Source: Fibrobacterota bacterium (GTDB taxonomy: Bacteria; Fibrobacterota; Chitinivibrionia; Chitinivibrionales; Chitinispirillaceae). From it: a DNA stretch of 8,331 nt. Below are positions 1 to 5,655 of this stretch, piece after piece. Made by a program: the position numbers and the translations under genes. The notes beneath the pieces are model-generated. The model had not been told where the DNA came from. It saw only the letters and a list, made by a program, of their open reading frames with translations, and did not search any database. Position 1 is the first letter of the stretch; every line of letters begins with the position of its first letter. The DNA lies in contig JAEZKC010000009.1 of the NCBI GenBank assembly GCA_023436205.1, forward strand, positions 1-8,331, read 5' to 3'.

Positions 1-51
1 AGGGGGCGCAACGAAGTCAGCTCCCCGGTGGTACTTGCGATTGGAGGATCC

Positions 52-166
52 GCCCCGATTCACTGGCGGATTCAAGATTTTCGCCGATCTTCTTTCCGGG
101 GCCATTGAGTCCGCGAATTATGGCCCCTCCTCGGCGGAAATCTTGAATAGGTAGCCAGTGTGGGGC
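52..166. repeat. Imperfect ~115-nt palindrome (fold-back element)
   Basis: The arms pair in nested blocks. GCCCC (52-56) pairs with GGGGC (162-166), and CACTGGC (61-67) with GCCAGTG (154-160). ATTCAAGATTTTCGCCGA (70-87) pairs with 131-148 with one mismatch, and GGGGCC (98-103) with GGCCCC (122-127), leaving an 18-nt central loop. Asymmetric bulges separate the blocks. There is no coding content. This architecture suits a small non-autonomous mobile element or a REP-type pair, or a structured RNA. The sequence does not decide between these. Confidence 0.65.
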
Positions 167-183
167 TCTTAGGGCGTTTTTTG

Positions 184-215
184 CCTCCTTTTTTTGGCCC
201 TGGAAAAAAAGGAGG
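184..215. repeat. Perfect 12-bp hairpin, 8-nt loop
   Basis: CCTCCTTTTTTT (184-195) and AAAAAAAGGAGG (204-215) are exact reverse complements around the loop GGCCCTGG. The T run sits in the ascending arm, with the A run on the other side, so this is not a textbook intrinsic terminator on the forward strand. It is symmetrical and would look the same on either strand. It lies just outside the larger palindrome and may be part of the same element. Confidence 0.6.
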
Positions 216-333
216 TCGGGGTTTGGGGTGGAAGACCCCAAGTGTTTTTAAGAACGGTGCTTCTTAGCACCGGATTCCTATTCCTTATTCCAAACCTTAT
301 GGAGAATTGTGACCAACCTTCACTACAGTTTAT

Positions 334-751
334 GCAGCCCGGTTCACCGGGCTTTACATTCCTTCAGGGACGGGATTTATCCCGTTCCTAAATTCGTGAT
401 TGACACATTCCGATACCTATTTTCGATAAAACACCATAGCGGGAGATGGAACCGGTGACCTGCGAGGCGTCTTCGCCGTCAACATAAATATCTCCCACAC
501 GTGACACCGCCCCTTCAGGGCTCCGGAAAAAATGTTGTTGGTTCGTCAACCCAGGGCGGCGCGGAAGACCGCTCTGCCCTGGGCTAGTATGAGACCGCCC
601 CTTCAGGGCTGCTCTATTTTGTTTTGTAATGTTCTTCCATTGAATGATGCTATGTAAGAGGGCGCCCATCCTGACGGATTGGGCTACTGCCGGAAGTGCC
701 ATACGTAATAGTGACAATCAGGATTACCCTTCGACTCCGAAGACTACGCTC
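334..751 (+). repeat. Long structured repeat, copy 1 (direct repeat of 7751-8208)
   Basis: This block recurs in the same orientation at 7751-8208. It has two parts. The leader (334-390) carries the hairpins AGCCCGG/CCGGGCT (336-353) and CGGGAT/ATCCCG (371-384). The ~336-bp unit (391-726) carries GGCG/CGCC (466-477), two identical CCGCCCCTTCAGGGCT motifs (507-522 and 595-610), and between these motifs the hairpin CCCAGGGC/GCCCTGGG (550-583). A tail continues to 751, after which the copies diverge. Counted by eye, the copies are about 76% identical from 391 to ~510 and about 94% from ~520 to 751. Apparent open frames inside it are not convincing genes. It resembles dispersed REP/MITE-type repeats. 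Confidence 0.8.
391..726 (+). mobile_element. Candidate MITE-like unit with imperfect terminal inverted repeats (copy 1)
   Basis: The left end AATTCGTGATTGACA (391-405) matches the reverse complement of the right end TGACAATCAGGATTA (712-726) at 11 of 15 positions. The equivalent ends in copy 2 match at 12 of 15 and enclose nearly the same length (336 versus 337 bp). No transposase is encoded inside. If mobile, it would need a transposase supplied from elsewhere. No clear target-site duplication is visible. The element boundary is an inference from the paired ends and the shared length. Confidence 0.45.
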
Positions 752-853
752 TGGGTGAGCGAACGGGGCGGCATTTGGTATAAGGGTACCGGCCTTGGTA
801 GTTTTGGAAGGCGAATTGCTCAAAGATAAAGTAGCAACGGACCTCGCCTGCGC

Positions 854-859
854 AAGGAG
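854..859 (+). promoter_or_regulatory. Ribosome binding site of the DUF389 gene
   Basis: AAGGAG lies 9 nt before the GTG at 869. It supports this non-ATG start, which would otherwise be easy to misplace. Confidence 0.7.
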
Positions 860-868
860 TAAACGGCA

Positions 869-1801
869 GTGTCAAGATCGGTTTCCATAACGGTTAAAAA
901 GGAAACTACCGATGAGATCCTTCGGGAGCTGAGCAAAGTGCCGGGAATCACCGGCATTCAGGTCCAGCGGGGAATTTCACTAAACCCTCCCGGCGATGTG
1001 ATTGTGGTACAAACGCCTAACCGATACCAAAGTGAGTTGATGCGTTTTGTCGCCGGCAAGGGAATAGGCAAGTCTCCTGGTAGTTCGATCATCATAAATG
1101 AACCCAAGGCACTGATATCACCAGATTCCCAGAGTGTAATCACAAATGACGTGAGCATCGTAAGCTGGGAGGAGATGGATATCGTTCTTGCAAAGGAGAG
1201 CAACATGACTCTTAACGGAGTGTTGCTCATGGCTATTGCAGGAATAATGGCTACTGCAGGGATAGTTTCCAATACACTGCATTTTGTCATCGCCGCCATG
1301 CTGATTGCTCCGGGATTCGAGCCTATTGCCCGCATAGGTCTGGGCTTGGCGTGTTCCAGCCAGGGGTGGAAACGCGGAGTGATCCATTCGGCGATCGGGT
1401 ATTTGGCTCTATTAACAGGTGCAGCGCTGGTATCGGTTGCATTGCGCCTGGTGGGCAGTTTCCCTGTCCTGCCGTCGTCGGGGTATGAGCCGGTGGGATC
1501 TCTTGTCCAGTTCTGGACAAATAGTACATTTTCCGGTATCGTGGTGTCTGTTGTCGCGGCAATTGGTGGAGCGTTGCTTATCGAATCCGACAGATCTGTT
1601 CTGACTTCAGGCACCATGATCGGATTATCCCTGATTCCTTCGGCTGCGATGATCAGCGTGGGTCTGGTTTCTTTGGATTTCTCTTTAGCACTGCAGGCAT
1701 TGGTCCGGTTCGCCATAGATTTCGGCATTGTATTGCTGGCGGCATTTGCAGTTTTCCTCTGGAAAAGAAAAATGACGCATAAGAGAAAGTCAATGCTGTG
1801 A
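869..1801 (+). CDS. DUF389 family integral membrane protein
   Basis: A 310-residue protein with GTG start behind AAGGAG. Residues 1-110 are soluble and may form a small regulatory fold (alternating strands and helices, beginning SVSITVKKETTDEILREL). About six hydrophobic segments follow, roughly at 115-133, 137-160, 171-195, 222-238, 248-268 and 276-298, ending in a basic tail (KRKMTHKRKSML). The stretch AAMLIAPGFEPIARIG (142-157) matches the hallmark AAMLIAP motif of DUF389 membrane proteins. The biochemical role of the family is not established; a transport or sensing role is often guessed. The gene begins 118 bases after repeat copy 1 ends and is followed 113 nt later by a transporter on the same strand. 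The two may be co-transcribed, but a possible promoter in the gap argues they need not be. A 256-codon frame on the opposite strand is a shadow. Confidence 0.85.
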   Translation: MSRSVSITVKKETTDEILRELSKVPGITGIQVQRGISLNPPGDVIVVQTPNRYQSELMRFVAGKGIGKSPGSSIIINEPKALISPDSQSVITNDVSIVSWEEMDIVLAKESNMTLNGVLLMAIAGIMATAGIVSNTLHFVIAAMLIAPGFEPIARIGLGLACSSQGWKRGVIHSAIGYLALLTGAALVSVALRLVGSFPVLPSSGYEPVGSLVQFWTNSTFSGIVVSVVAAIGGALLIESDRSVLTSGTMIGLSLIPSAAMISVGLVSLDFSLALQALVRFAIDFGIVLLAAFAVFLWKRKMTHKRKSML

Positions 1802-1842
1802 GCTGATAGTGCTTTGAGACATTTGGGTCAGGGCTGATGGAT

Positions 1843-1869
1843 TTGATATCGGAAAAAACTTGGTATAAA
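1843..1869 (+). promoter_or_regulatory. Possible promoter for the SBF-like transporter
   Basis: TTGATA (1843-1848) and TATAAA (1864-1869) are separated by 15 nt, shorter than the ideal 17. They lie in an A/T-rich part of the gap between the two forward genes, about 45 nt before the GTG start. Weak evidence from hexamer similarity only. Confidence 0.3.
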
Positions 1870-1914
1870 CATAGTTAAAACGATAAATCAACAATCGCCA
1901 TTTGTGGGGAGACA

Positions 1915-2907
1915 GTGATAAGATCTGTGCGTGACTACTTTTCCCGGTTCTGGTTCATTGGCGCGTTACTGGTTGCGGTGGTGATGGGACTACTATTCCC
2001 CCATACCGGCCAAATCCTCAACCCTGAATCTGTAACTACCACCACTATAGTAGTATTAGTATTTATCAATTTAGGACTAGCCCTGCCTTTTGAAACTCTG
2101 GGCCGCGGCATTCTGCAGCCTCGTCTTCATCTGTTCATCCAGGTCTTCATCTTTGTAATAGTTCCGGTCTATTTTTATGCAACAGTGTTTTTGGTGCGCC
2201 CGATCCTCACACCAGAGCTTATAGCAGGTATCTATGCCCTGTCCTGCCTGCCCACTACAATTTCAAGCTGTGTTGTTTTAACACAGCGGGCAGGCGGCAA
2301 TGCTGTTGCAGCCACGTTTAATGCTTCACTTTCCAATGCAATTGGTATTGTACTTACCCCTCTGCTCCTTTTTGTCCTGCTCAGAGGCAGCGGGGTCGCT
2401 CCAACTACTTCCAGCATTCCCGGTCTCTTCCGGAATCTACTGTTTCAGATGATCATCCCCTTCTCCATCGGTTTGGGACTTCAGCACATTTCAGGTATCC
2501 GTATCCGCTCAATCCGTCGTTATATAGATGAATTCAACAGCTTTCTTATCACACTCATTGTATTCTTCGCAATTGCCAACGCCGCCATGAACCCCTCGTT
2601 CCGCCGCCATCTCAACCTCCTGCCTCTTCCTCTTCTCTATTTGGCCATATCACATCTTGTACTCGTCTTCACTGCATTCTCACTTGGCAAAGTTCTAAAA
2701 TTTGAAAAAGACAACTTGATAACCGCACTCTTTGTCGCTCCCCAGAAGACTATCGCGCTTGGGGTACCGCTTCTTACGGCAGTTTTTTCCGGTAATGAGC
2801 AACTCTTAGGGATTGCATATCTGCCACTTCTTTTCTATCATCCATGGCAGGTGCTGGTAGGGGCTGTTTTGAGTCAAACCGCATTCTTTTCCATCAAGAA
2901 AACCTGA
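1915..2907 (+). CDS. SBF-like (bile acid:sodium symporter-like) membrane transporter, YfeH/SLC10A7 type
   Basis: A 330-residue, very hydrophobic protein with about ten membrane helices, which is the usual size for the SBF-like family. Features fitting YfeH/SLC10A7-like members include an early segment with RLHLFIQVFIFVIVP (70-84), the motif LPTTISSCVVLTQRAGGNA (112-130), then AATFNASLSNAIGIVLTPLL (132-151, the unwound helix region of this fold), and the C-terminal PQKTIALGVPLL (276-287) followed by LPLLFYHPWQ (303-312). Members are predicted secondary transporters of organic anions, but substrates are mostly unknown. The GTG at 1915 is preceded closely by GGGGAG (1906-1911). An in-frame GTG at 1927 has no well-placed ribosome site. 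The gene converges on the hydrolase operon, with a hairpin between. Confidence 0.88.
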   Translation: MIRSVRDYFSRFWFIGALLVAVVMGLLFPHTGQILNPESVTTTTIVVLVFINLGLALPFETLGRGILQPRLHLFIQVFIFVIVPVYFYATVFLVRPILTPELIAGIYALSCLPTTISSCVVLTQRAGGNAVAATFNASLSNAIGIVLTPLLLFVLLRGSGVAPTTSSIPGLFRNLLFQMIIPFSIGLGLQHISGIRIRSIRRYIDEFNSFLITLIVFFAIANAAMNPSFRRHLNLLPLPLLYLAISHLVLVFTAFSLGKVLKFEKDNLITALFVAPQKTIALGVPLLTAVFSGNEQLLGIAYLPLLFYHPWQVLVGAVLSQTAFFSIKKT

Positions 2908-2969
2908 TGAATTCCTGCACAATTCGTGCTGTTTCGACAAAGAACAGGCGAATCTTAAATATTGAAGGA

Positions 2970-3000
2970 GAAGGGAAGAGGCCACAGGTCCTCTCCCTTC
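2970..3000. terminator. Hairpin between convergent genes, probable bidirectional terminator
   Basis: GAAGGGAAGAGG (2970-2981) pairs with CCTCTCCCTTC (2990-3000) with one bulged A. The loop CCACAGGT can close two further pairs. It sits between the stop of the SBF-like gene (2907) and the stop of the cysteine hydrolase (3009). Neither side has a strong T tract, so termination may be inefficient or factor-assisted. Confidence 0.55.
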
Positions 3001-3008
3001 AGGAAAGC

Positions 3009-3821
3009 TCACGAAAACGGCTGAGCGTTGGCAAATTGCCCGGTAGTCATGGTAAAACCCCAACACTGCTGAGCATTGAAGATCACGCTCTGTTTACAGT
3101 AATCGGGGCTTGAAGTGGCGTTTGCATCTTCCAGAAGTACCGTATTGTAATCACGAAAATAGGCATCTTCCATGGTGGTGGTGACACACTGGTCGGTGTT
3201 TACTCCTGATAGAAACAGGGTGTCGATTCCCTGAGTACGAAGTACCTGATCAAGCGCAGTGCCGTAAAACCCGCTCATGCGCACTTTATGTACATGTACA
3301 TCGGTGTCAAGCATCTTATCCCTGAGCTCATCGACAATTTGCGCACCCCAGGAATCGGCTGTAAGGACTTTTCCCCTGTCCAGTTCTTCGCCGATTCCCT
3401 TCTGCCTTGTGGAATGCTTAAAGGAATAGAGCGTGGGCGCACCGAGATTTCTCATGTCCTGACGATTATACCAGTAAACCCATATCACCCACATATCACG
3501 ACTGCGGGCCACTTCCAGCGCACGCTGAATTCCCCCGATCGCCTCGCGGCAGGCCCGGTAATCCAGTCCCGACCGGTCTGTCCACCCCTCGGGAGAACAG
3601 AAATCATTCTGCATATCGATAATGACCAGAGCTTGACGGTCCAGATTATCTACTATGGGCATCAGTTTGGCATCGAAGCGGTATAAGCCGCCTTTTGTAT
3701 GATGAGGAGCGAGGTGCACATAATCATCGTACAAGTGCCACCTGTCGGCACTGGCCGCCAACTGCACTCCCCCATCGTCAGTTCTCTCATAAATCCTTCT
3801 AAACTGATTTCCTCTAGCCAT
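3009..3821 (-). CDS. Isochorismatase-family cysteine hydrolase
   Basis: A 270-residue protein of the isochorismatase-like alpha/beta fold. The catalytic triad is visible: Asp69 in ALVIIDMQNDFC, Lys179 in HVHKVRMSGFYGTALD, and Cys212 in LSGVNTDQCVTTTMEDA. The C-terminal part (SSPDYCKQSVIFNAQQCWGF) matches the cysteine amidohydrolase branch better than true isochorismatases. Enzymes of that branch cleave amides, ureido acids or carbamoyl compounds. The core begins only near residue 60; the preceding segment (YDDYVHLAPHHTKGGLYRFD) is longer than in many relatives and may cover the active site or mediate oligomerisation. I chose the ATG at 3821 because AAGGAG lies 6 nt before it; a TTG one codon upstream is also possible. 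It begins 13 nt after the ggt stop and is the last gene of the operon. No signal peptide, so cytosolic. Substrate unknown. Confidence 0.88.
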   Translation of the reverse strand: MARGNQFRRIYERTDDGGVQLAASADRWHLYDDYVHLAPHHTKGGLYRFDAKLMPIVDNLDRQALVIIDMQNDFCSPEGWTDRSGLDYRACREAIGGIQRALEVARSRDMWVIWVYWYNRQDMRNLGAPTLYSFKHSTRQKGIGEELDRGKVLTADSWGAQIVDELRDKMLDTDVHVHKVRMSGFYGTALDQVLRTQGIDTLFLSGVNTDQCVTTTMEDAYFRDYNTVLLEDANATSSPDYCKQSVIFNAQQCWGFTMTTGQFANAQPFS

Positions 3822-3827
3822 CAATAA

Positions 3828-3833
3828 CTCCTT
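3828..3833 (-). promoter_or_regulatory. Ribosome binding site of the cysteine hydrolase
   Basis: AAGGAG on the reverse strand, 6 nt from the ATG at 3821 and only 3 nt from the upstream TTG, which favours the ATG. It lies directly after the ggt stop codon (3837-3835), fitting translational coupling. Confidence 0.7.
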
Positions 3834-3834
3834 G

Positions 3835-5484
3835 TTAATATCCTAAAGCTGCACCATCGCCCCTGGGGTCAGCTCCCCCTTCAAGATACCCGTTGTCCAG
3901 ACGACGAATCGCCTGGGCATGGCCCATGTTGTCATCCCAGTCCCGCACAGTTTTTATGGGCTGACCACGGTACGCAAGCTCCTGCACCACCCCCTGGGAA
4001 ATACGACCCTCGAGTGAAAGATCCTTGCTCTCTGTCCCCCAGGTCTTCCCCATAAGCCAGCGCGGGGCAGAAATGGCCTGCTGAACGTCGTAGCCGAAAT
4101 CAATCAGCCGCACTATAAGAGCCGCATGTGTCTGGGGCTGCCCTTCTCCCCCCATGGTGCCGAACACCAGATAAGGCTTCTCGTCTTTGGTGATGAAACC
4201 CGGAGTGAGAGTATGAAAGGGACGCTTACCGGGAACCAAGCCGTTGGGGTGCTCAGCATCAAGGGAGAAGAATGATCCCCGGTTCTGCATTATTATTCCG
4301 GTGTCCCCTCCAAGAACCGCACTGCCGAAATCATAGTAGATGGACTGAATCATGGAAATGGCAAGCCCGCTTTCGTCAACAGCACTGAAAGCACACGTAT
4401 CGCCCCCCGCTGATCCCATTCCTGCAGAACCCCTGAACGGTATTCCAGCAGAAACCTTCTCCATGTCAAGGGCTCTCTCAGCTCTGATGAGACTGCGGCG
4501 ATCATTGGCGTAATCCTTTGACAAAAGCTTTCCCAGAGGCATATCTACAAACTTGGGATCACCTAGCCACTCATCCCTGTCTGCAAATGAAACCTTCACC
4601 GCTTCCGCCATGAAGTGATAGAAATCAGCCGTGTTATCCCCCCAAACAGCAGGATCGTACCCCTCCAGAATATTCAAAATCTGCAGAGCGGCAAATCCCT
4701 GTGTATTGGGAGGGAACTCATATACCCTGTACCCCCTGTAAACCGTAGATATCGGTTCCACCCATTCAGCCTGATACTGTGCAAAATCGGACTTGTTCAA
4801 GGGAGAACCTTGAGAGGAAAGCATCGAGCAGATCCTGTCGGCTATATCACCTTCGTAGAATGCACGGCCGCCCTGATTCGCTATGATGACTAAACTCTCC
4901 GCCAGATCCCTCATACTGATCAGCTCCCCCTCCCGGGGAACTCCACCATTAAGGAAAATGGAAGCCATCTGTTTATTATTCTCAAGCAGACTCTTATCTG
5001 CCACAAGCCACTGAGCAAGCGACCTGCCGACAGGCGCTCCAGTTTGCGCATAATACACGGCATCGTCGAACAGCTCCTCCCACTGCAACCGCCCGTAGCG
5101 CTGATGAAGCAGTCGCCATCCGTCCACTGCTCCTGGAACAGTCAAAACAGAAAGCGGTCCACGGGTGGGTATGGAATCTGAATGACCTTTTTTCTGGAAG
5201 TAAGAAACATCTGCCAAGTTCGCCGCCGGGCCGCTTGCGTTCAGCGCATGGATTTTACTGTCGGCAGGATCCCACACCAATGCAAAGGCATCTCCACCCA
5301 GCCCTGCCATGTGCGGATACACTACACAAAGCACTGCATTGGCCCCGATCGCCGCATCGACTGCACTGCCTCCTTTACGCAGAATATTCAGTCCGCAGGA
5401 ACTGGCCAGGTAGTGCGAAGTGGCAATCATACCCCGGGAACAGACTGCGGAAGGTCTGTGGGAATAAGGACCGTTGTATTTCAT
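3835..5484 (-). CDS. ggt: Gamma-glutamyltransferase / acylase family N-terminal-nucleophile hydrolase, YwrD-like
   Basis: A 549-residue precursor of the gamma-glutamyltranspeptidase family. Conserved regions include RGMIATSHYLASSCGLNILR (17-36), GGSAVDAAIGANAVLCVVYP (38-57), GLGGDAF (61-67), and the processing site GGDTCAFSAVD (360-370). Thr363 there should become the new N-terminal nucleophile after self-cleavage into large (~362) and small (~187) subunits. Later motifs are FGSAVLGGDTGIIMQNRG (386-403), NGLVPGKRPFHTLTPGF (414-430) and FGTMGGEGQPQTHA (441-454). The QNRG and GKRPFHT wording resembles the YwrD/acylase branch more than E. coli Ggt. The ATG at 5484 has AAGGAGG 4 nt upstream and overlaps the previous stop as ATGA; the longer 578-codon frame adds no signal-like sequence. 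No signal peptide is present, so a cytosolic site is likely, unlike classical periplasmic Ggt. Substrate could be a gamma-glutamyl amide or another acyl amide. Confidence 0.9.
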   Translation of the reverse strand: MKYNGPYSHRPSAVCSRGMIATSHYLASSCGLNILRKGGSAVDAAIGANAVLCVVYPHMAGLGGDAFALVWDPADSKIHALNASGPAANLADVSYFQKKGHSDSIPTRGPLSVLTVPGAVDGWRLLHQRYGRLQWEELFDDAVYYAQTGAPVGRSLAQWLVADKSLLENNKQMASIFLNGGVPREGELISMRDLAESLVIIANQGGRAFYEGDIADRICSMLSSQGSPLNKSDFAQYQAEWVEPISTVYRGYRVYEFPPNTQGFAALQILNILEGYDPAVWGDNTADFYHFMAEAVKVSFADRDEWLGDPKFVDMPLGKLLSKDYANDRRSLIRAERALDMEKVSAGIPFRGSAGMGSAGGDTCAFSAVDESGLAISMIQSIYYDFGSAVLGGDTGIIMQNRGSFFSLDAEHPNGLVPGKRPFHTLTPGFITKDEKPYLVFGTMGGEGQPQTHAALIVRLIDFGYDVQQAISAPRWLMGKTWGTESKDLSLEGRISQGVVQELAYRGQPIKTVRDWDDNMGHAQAIRRLDNGYLEGGADPRGDGAALGY

Positions 5485-5654
5485 GATTCCTCCTTCTTTG
5501 GCATGAACTTCTCCACCGGGGGAACAAGTGCACCAACTGTCAAGCTCAGCAGTCCTGCCCACCAAAGCCACGCTGCACCGATATTCACACCAACAGTAAT
5601 GATGGGATAGGCTAAAAGCATAAGGATAAGAGCAACAGCATTTGATGTCTTCAC
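5481..5654 (-). CDS. Small two-helix membrane protein between permease and ggt
   Basis: A 57-residue protein (MKTSNAVALILMLLAYPIIT at the start) with two predicted membrane segments, about 5-25 and 27-47, a short turn between them, and a charged tail ending KFMPKKEES. I place the start at GTG 5654, one base after the permease stop codon (5658-5656), with GGGAGGG 4 nt upstream inside the permease's last codons. An ATG at 5702 would overlap the permease by 47 bases and add a non-hydrophobic leader. The 3' end overlaps ggt by four bases (ATGA), and its last codons contain the ggt ribosome site. It resembles no family I can name with confidence. The size, topology and position suggest a small accessory subunit of the permease. 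Confidence 0.72.
   Translation of the reverse strand: MKTSNAVALILMLLAYPIITVGVNIGAAWLWWAGLLSLTVGALVPPVEKFMPKKEES
5489..5495 (-). promoter_or_regulatory. Ribosome binding site of ggt
   Basis: AAGGAGG on the reverse strand, 4 nt from the ATG at 5484. It lies inside the last codons of the small membrane protein and decides the ggt start in favour of the shorter form. Confidence 0.75.
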
Positions 5655-5655
5655 T

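Larger units (their letters stand above)
1..333. other. Non-coding region dense in inverted repeats
   Basis: No open frame here resembles a real protein. The stretch holds a ~115-nt imperfect palindrome (52-166), a perfect 12-bp hairpin (184-215), a small GGGGT/ACCCC hairpin (225-239) and a CGGTGC/GCACCG hairpin with a six-base loop (255-272). The last overlaps an alternative AAGAA/TTCTT pairing (250-265), so the two folds would exclude each other. I see no tRNA, rRNA or recognisable riboswitch. The region looks like accumulated fold-back elements and may include the end of a transcription unit lying left of the window. Confidence 0.6.

Noticed and set aside
194..391. 65-codon forward frame in the left non-coding region
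   Set aside because: It starts inside the 12-bp hairpin, runs through the repeat leader, and lacks a ribosome site and any family resemblance.
507..610. Possible CRISPR-like repeat-spacer pattern from the CCGCCCCTTCAGGGCT motifs
   Set aside because: There are only two motif copies per unit, the sequence between them is itself a conserved hairpin, and there are no cas genes.
388..717. 109-codon reverse frame in repeat copy 1, similar to a 65-codon frame at 7808-8005 in copy 2
   Set aside because: The similarity follows from the repeat itself. A one-base indel breaks the shared frame, many changes between copies alter residues, and the segment is filled with hairpins; it looks like spurious coding inside a repeat.
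644..829. 61-codon forward frame crossing the end of repeat copy 1
   Set aside because: It spans the repeat boundary, so its two halves have different origins, and it has no plausible start signal.
804..830. TTGGAA / GATAAA hexamers before the DUF389 gene as a promoter
   Set aside because: The spacing is 15 nt and both hexamers match poorly; too weak to list as a feature.
958..1728. 256-codon reverse frame opposite the DUF389 gene
   Set aside because: The forward frame has the DUF389 motif, membrane helices and a ribosome site; the reverse frame has no recognisable domain.
5485..5571. N-terminal extension of ggt (29 codons) as a signal peptide
   Set aside because: The residues are polar and charged with no hydrophobic core, they overlap the small membrane protein gene, and AAGGAGG points to the ATG at 5484.
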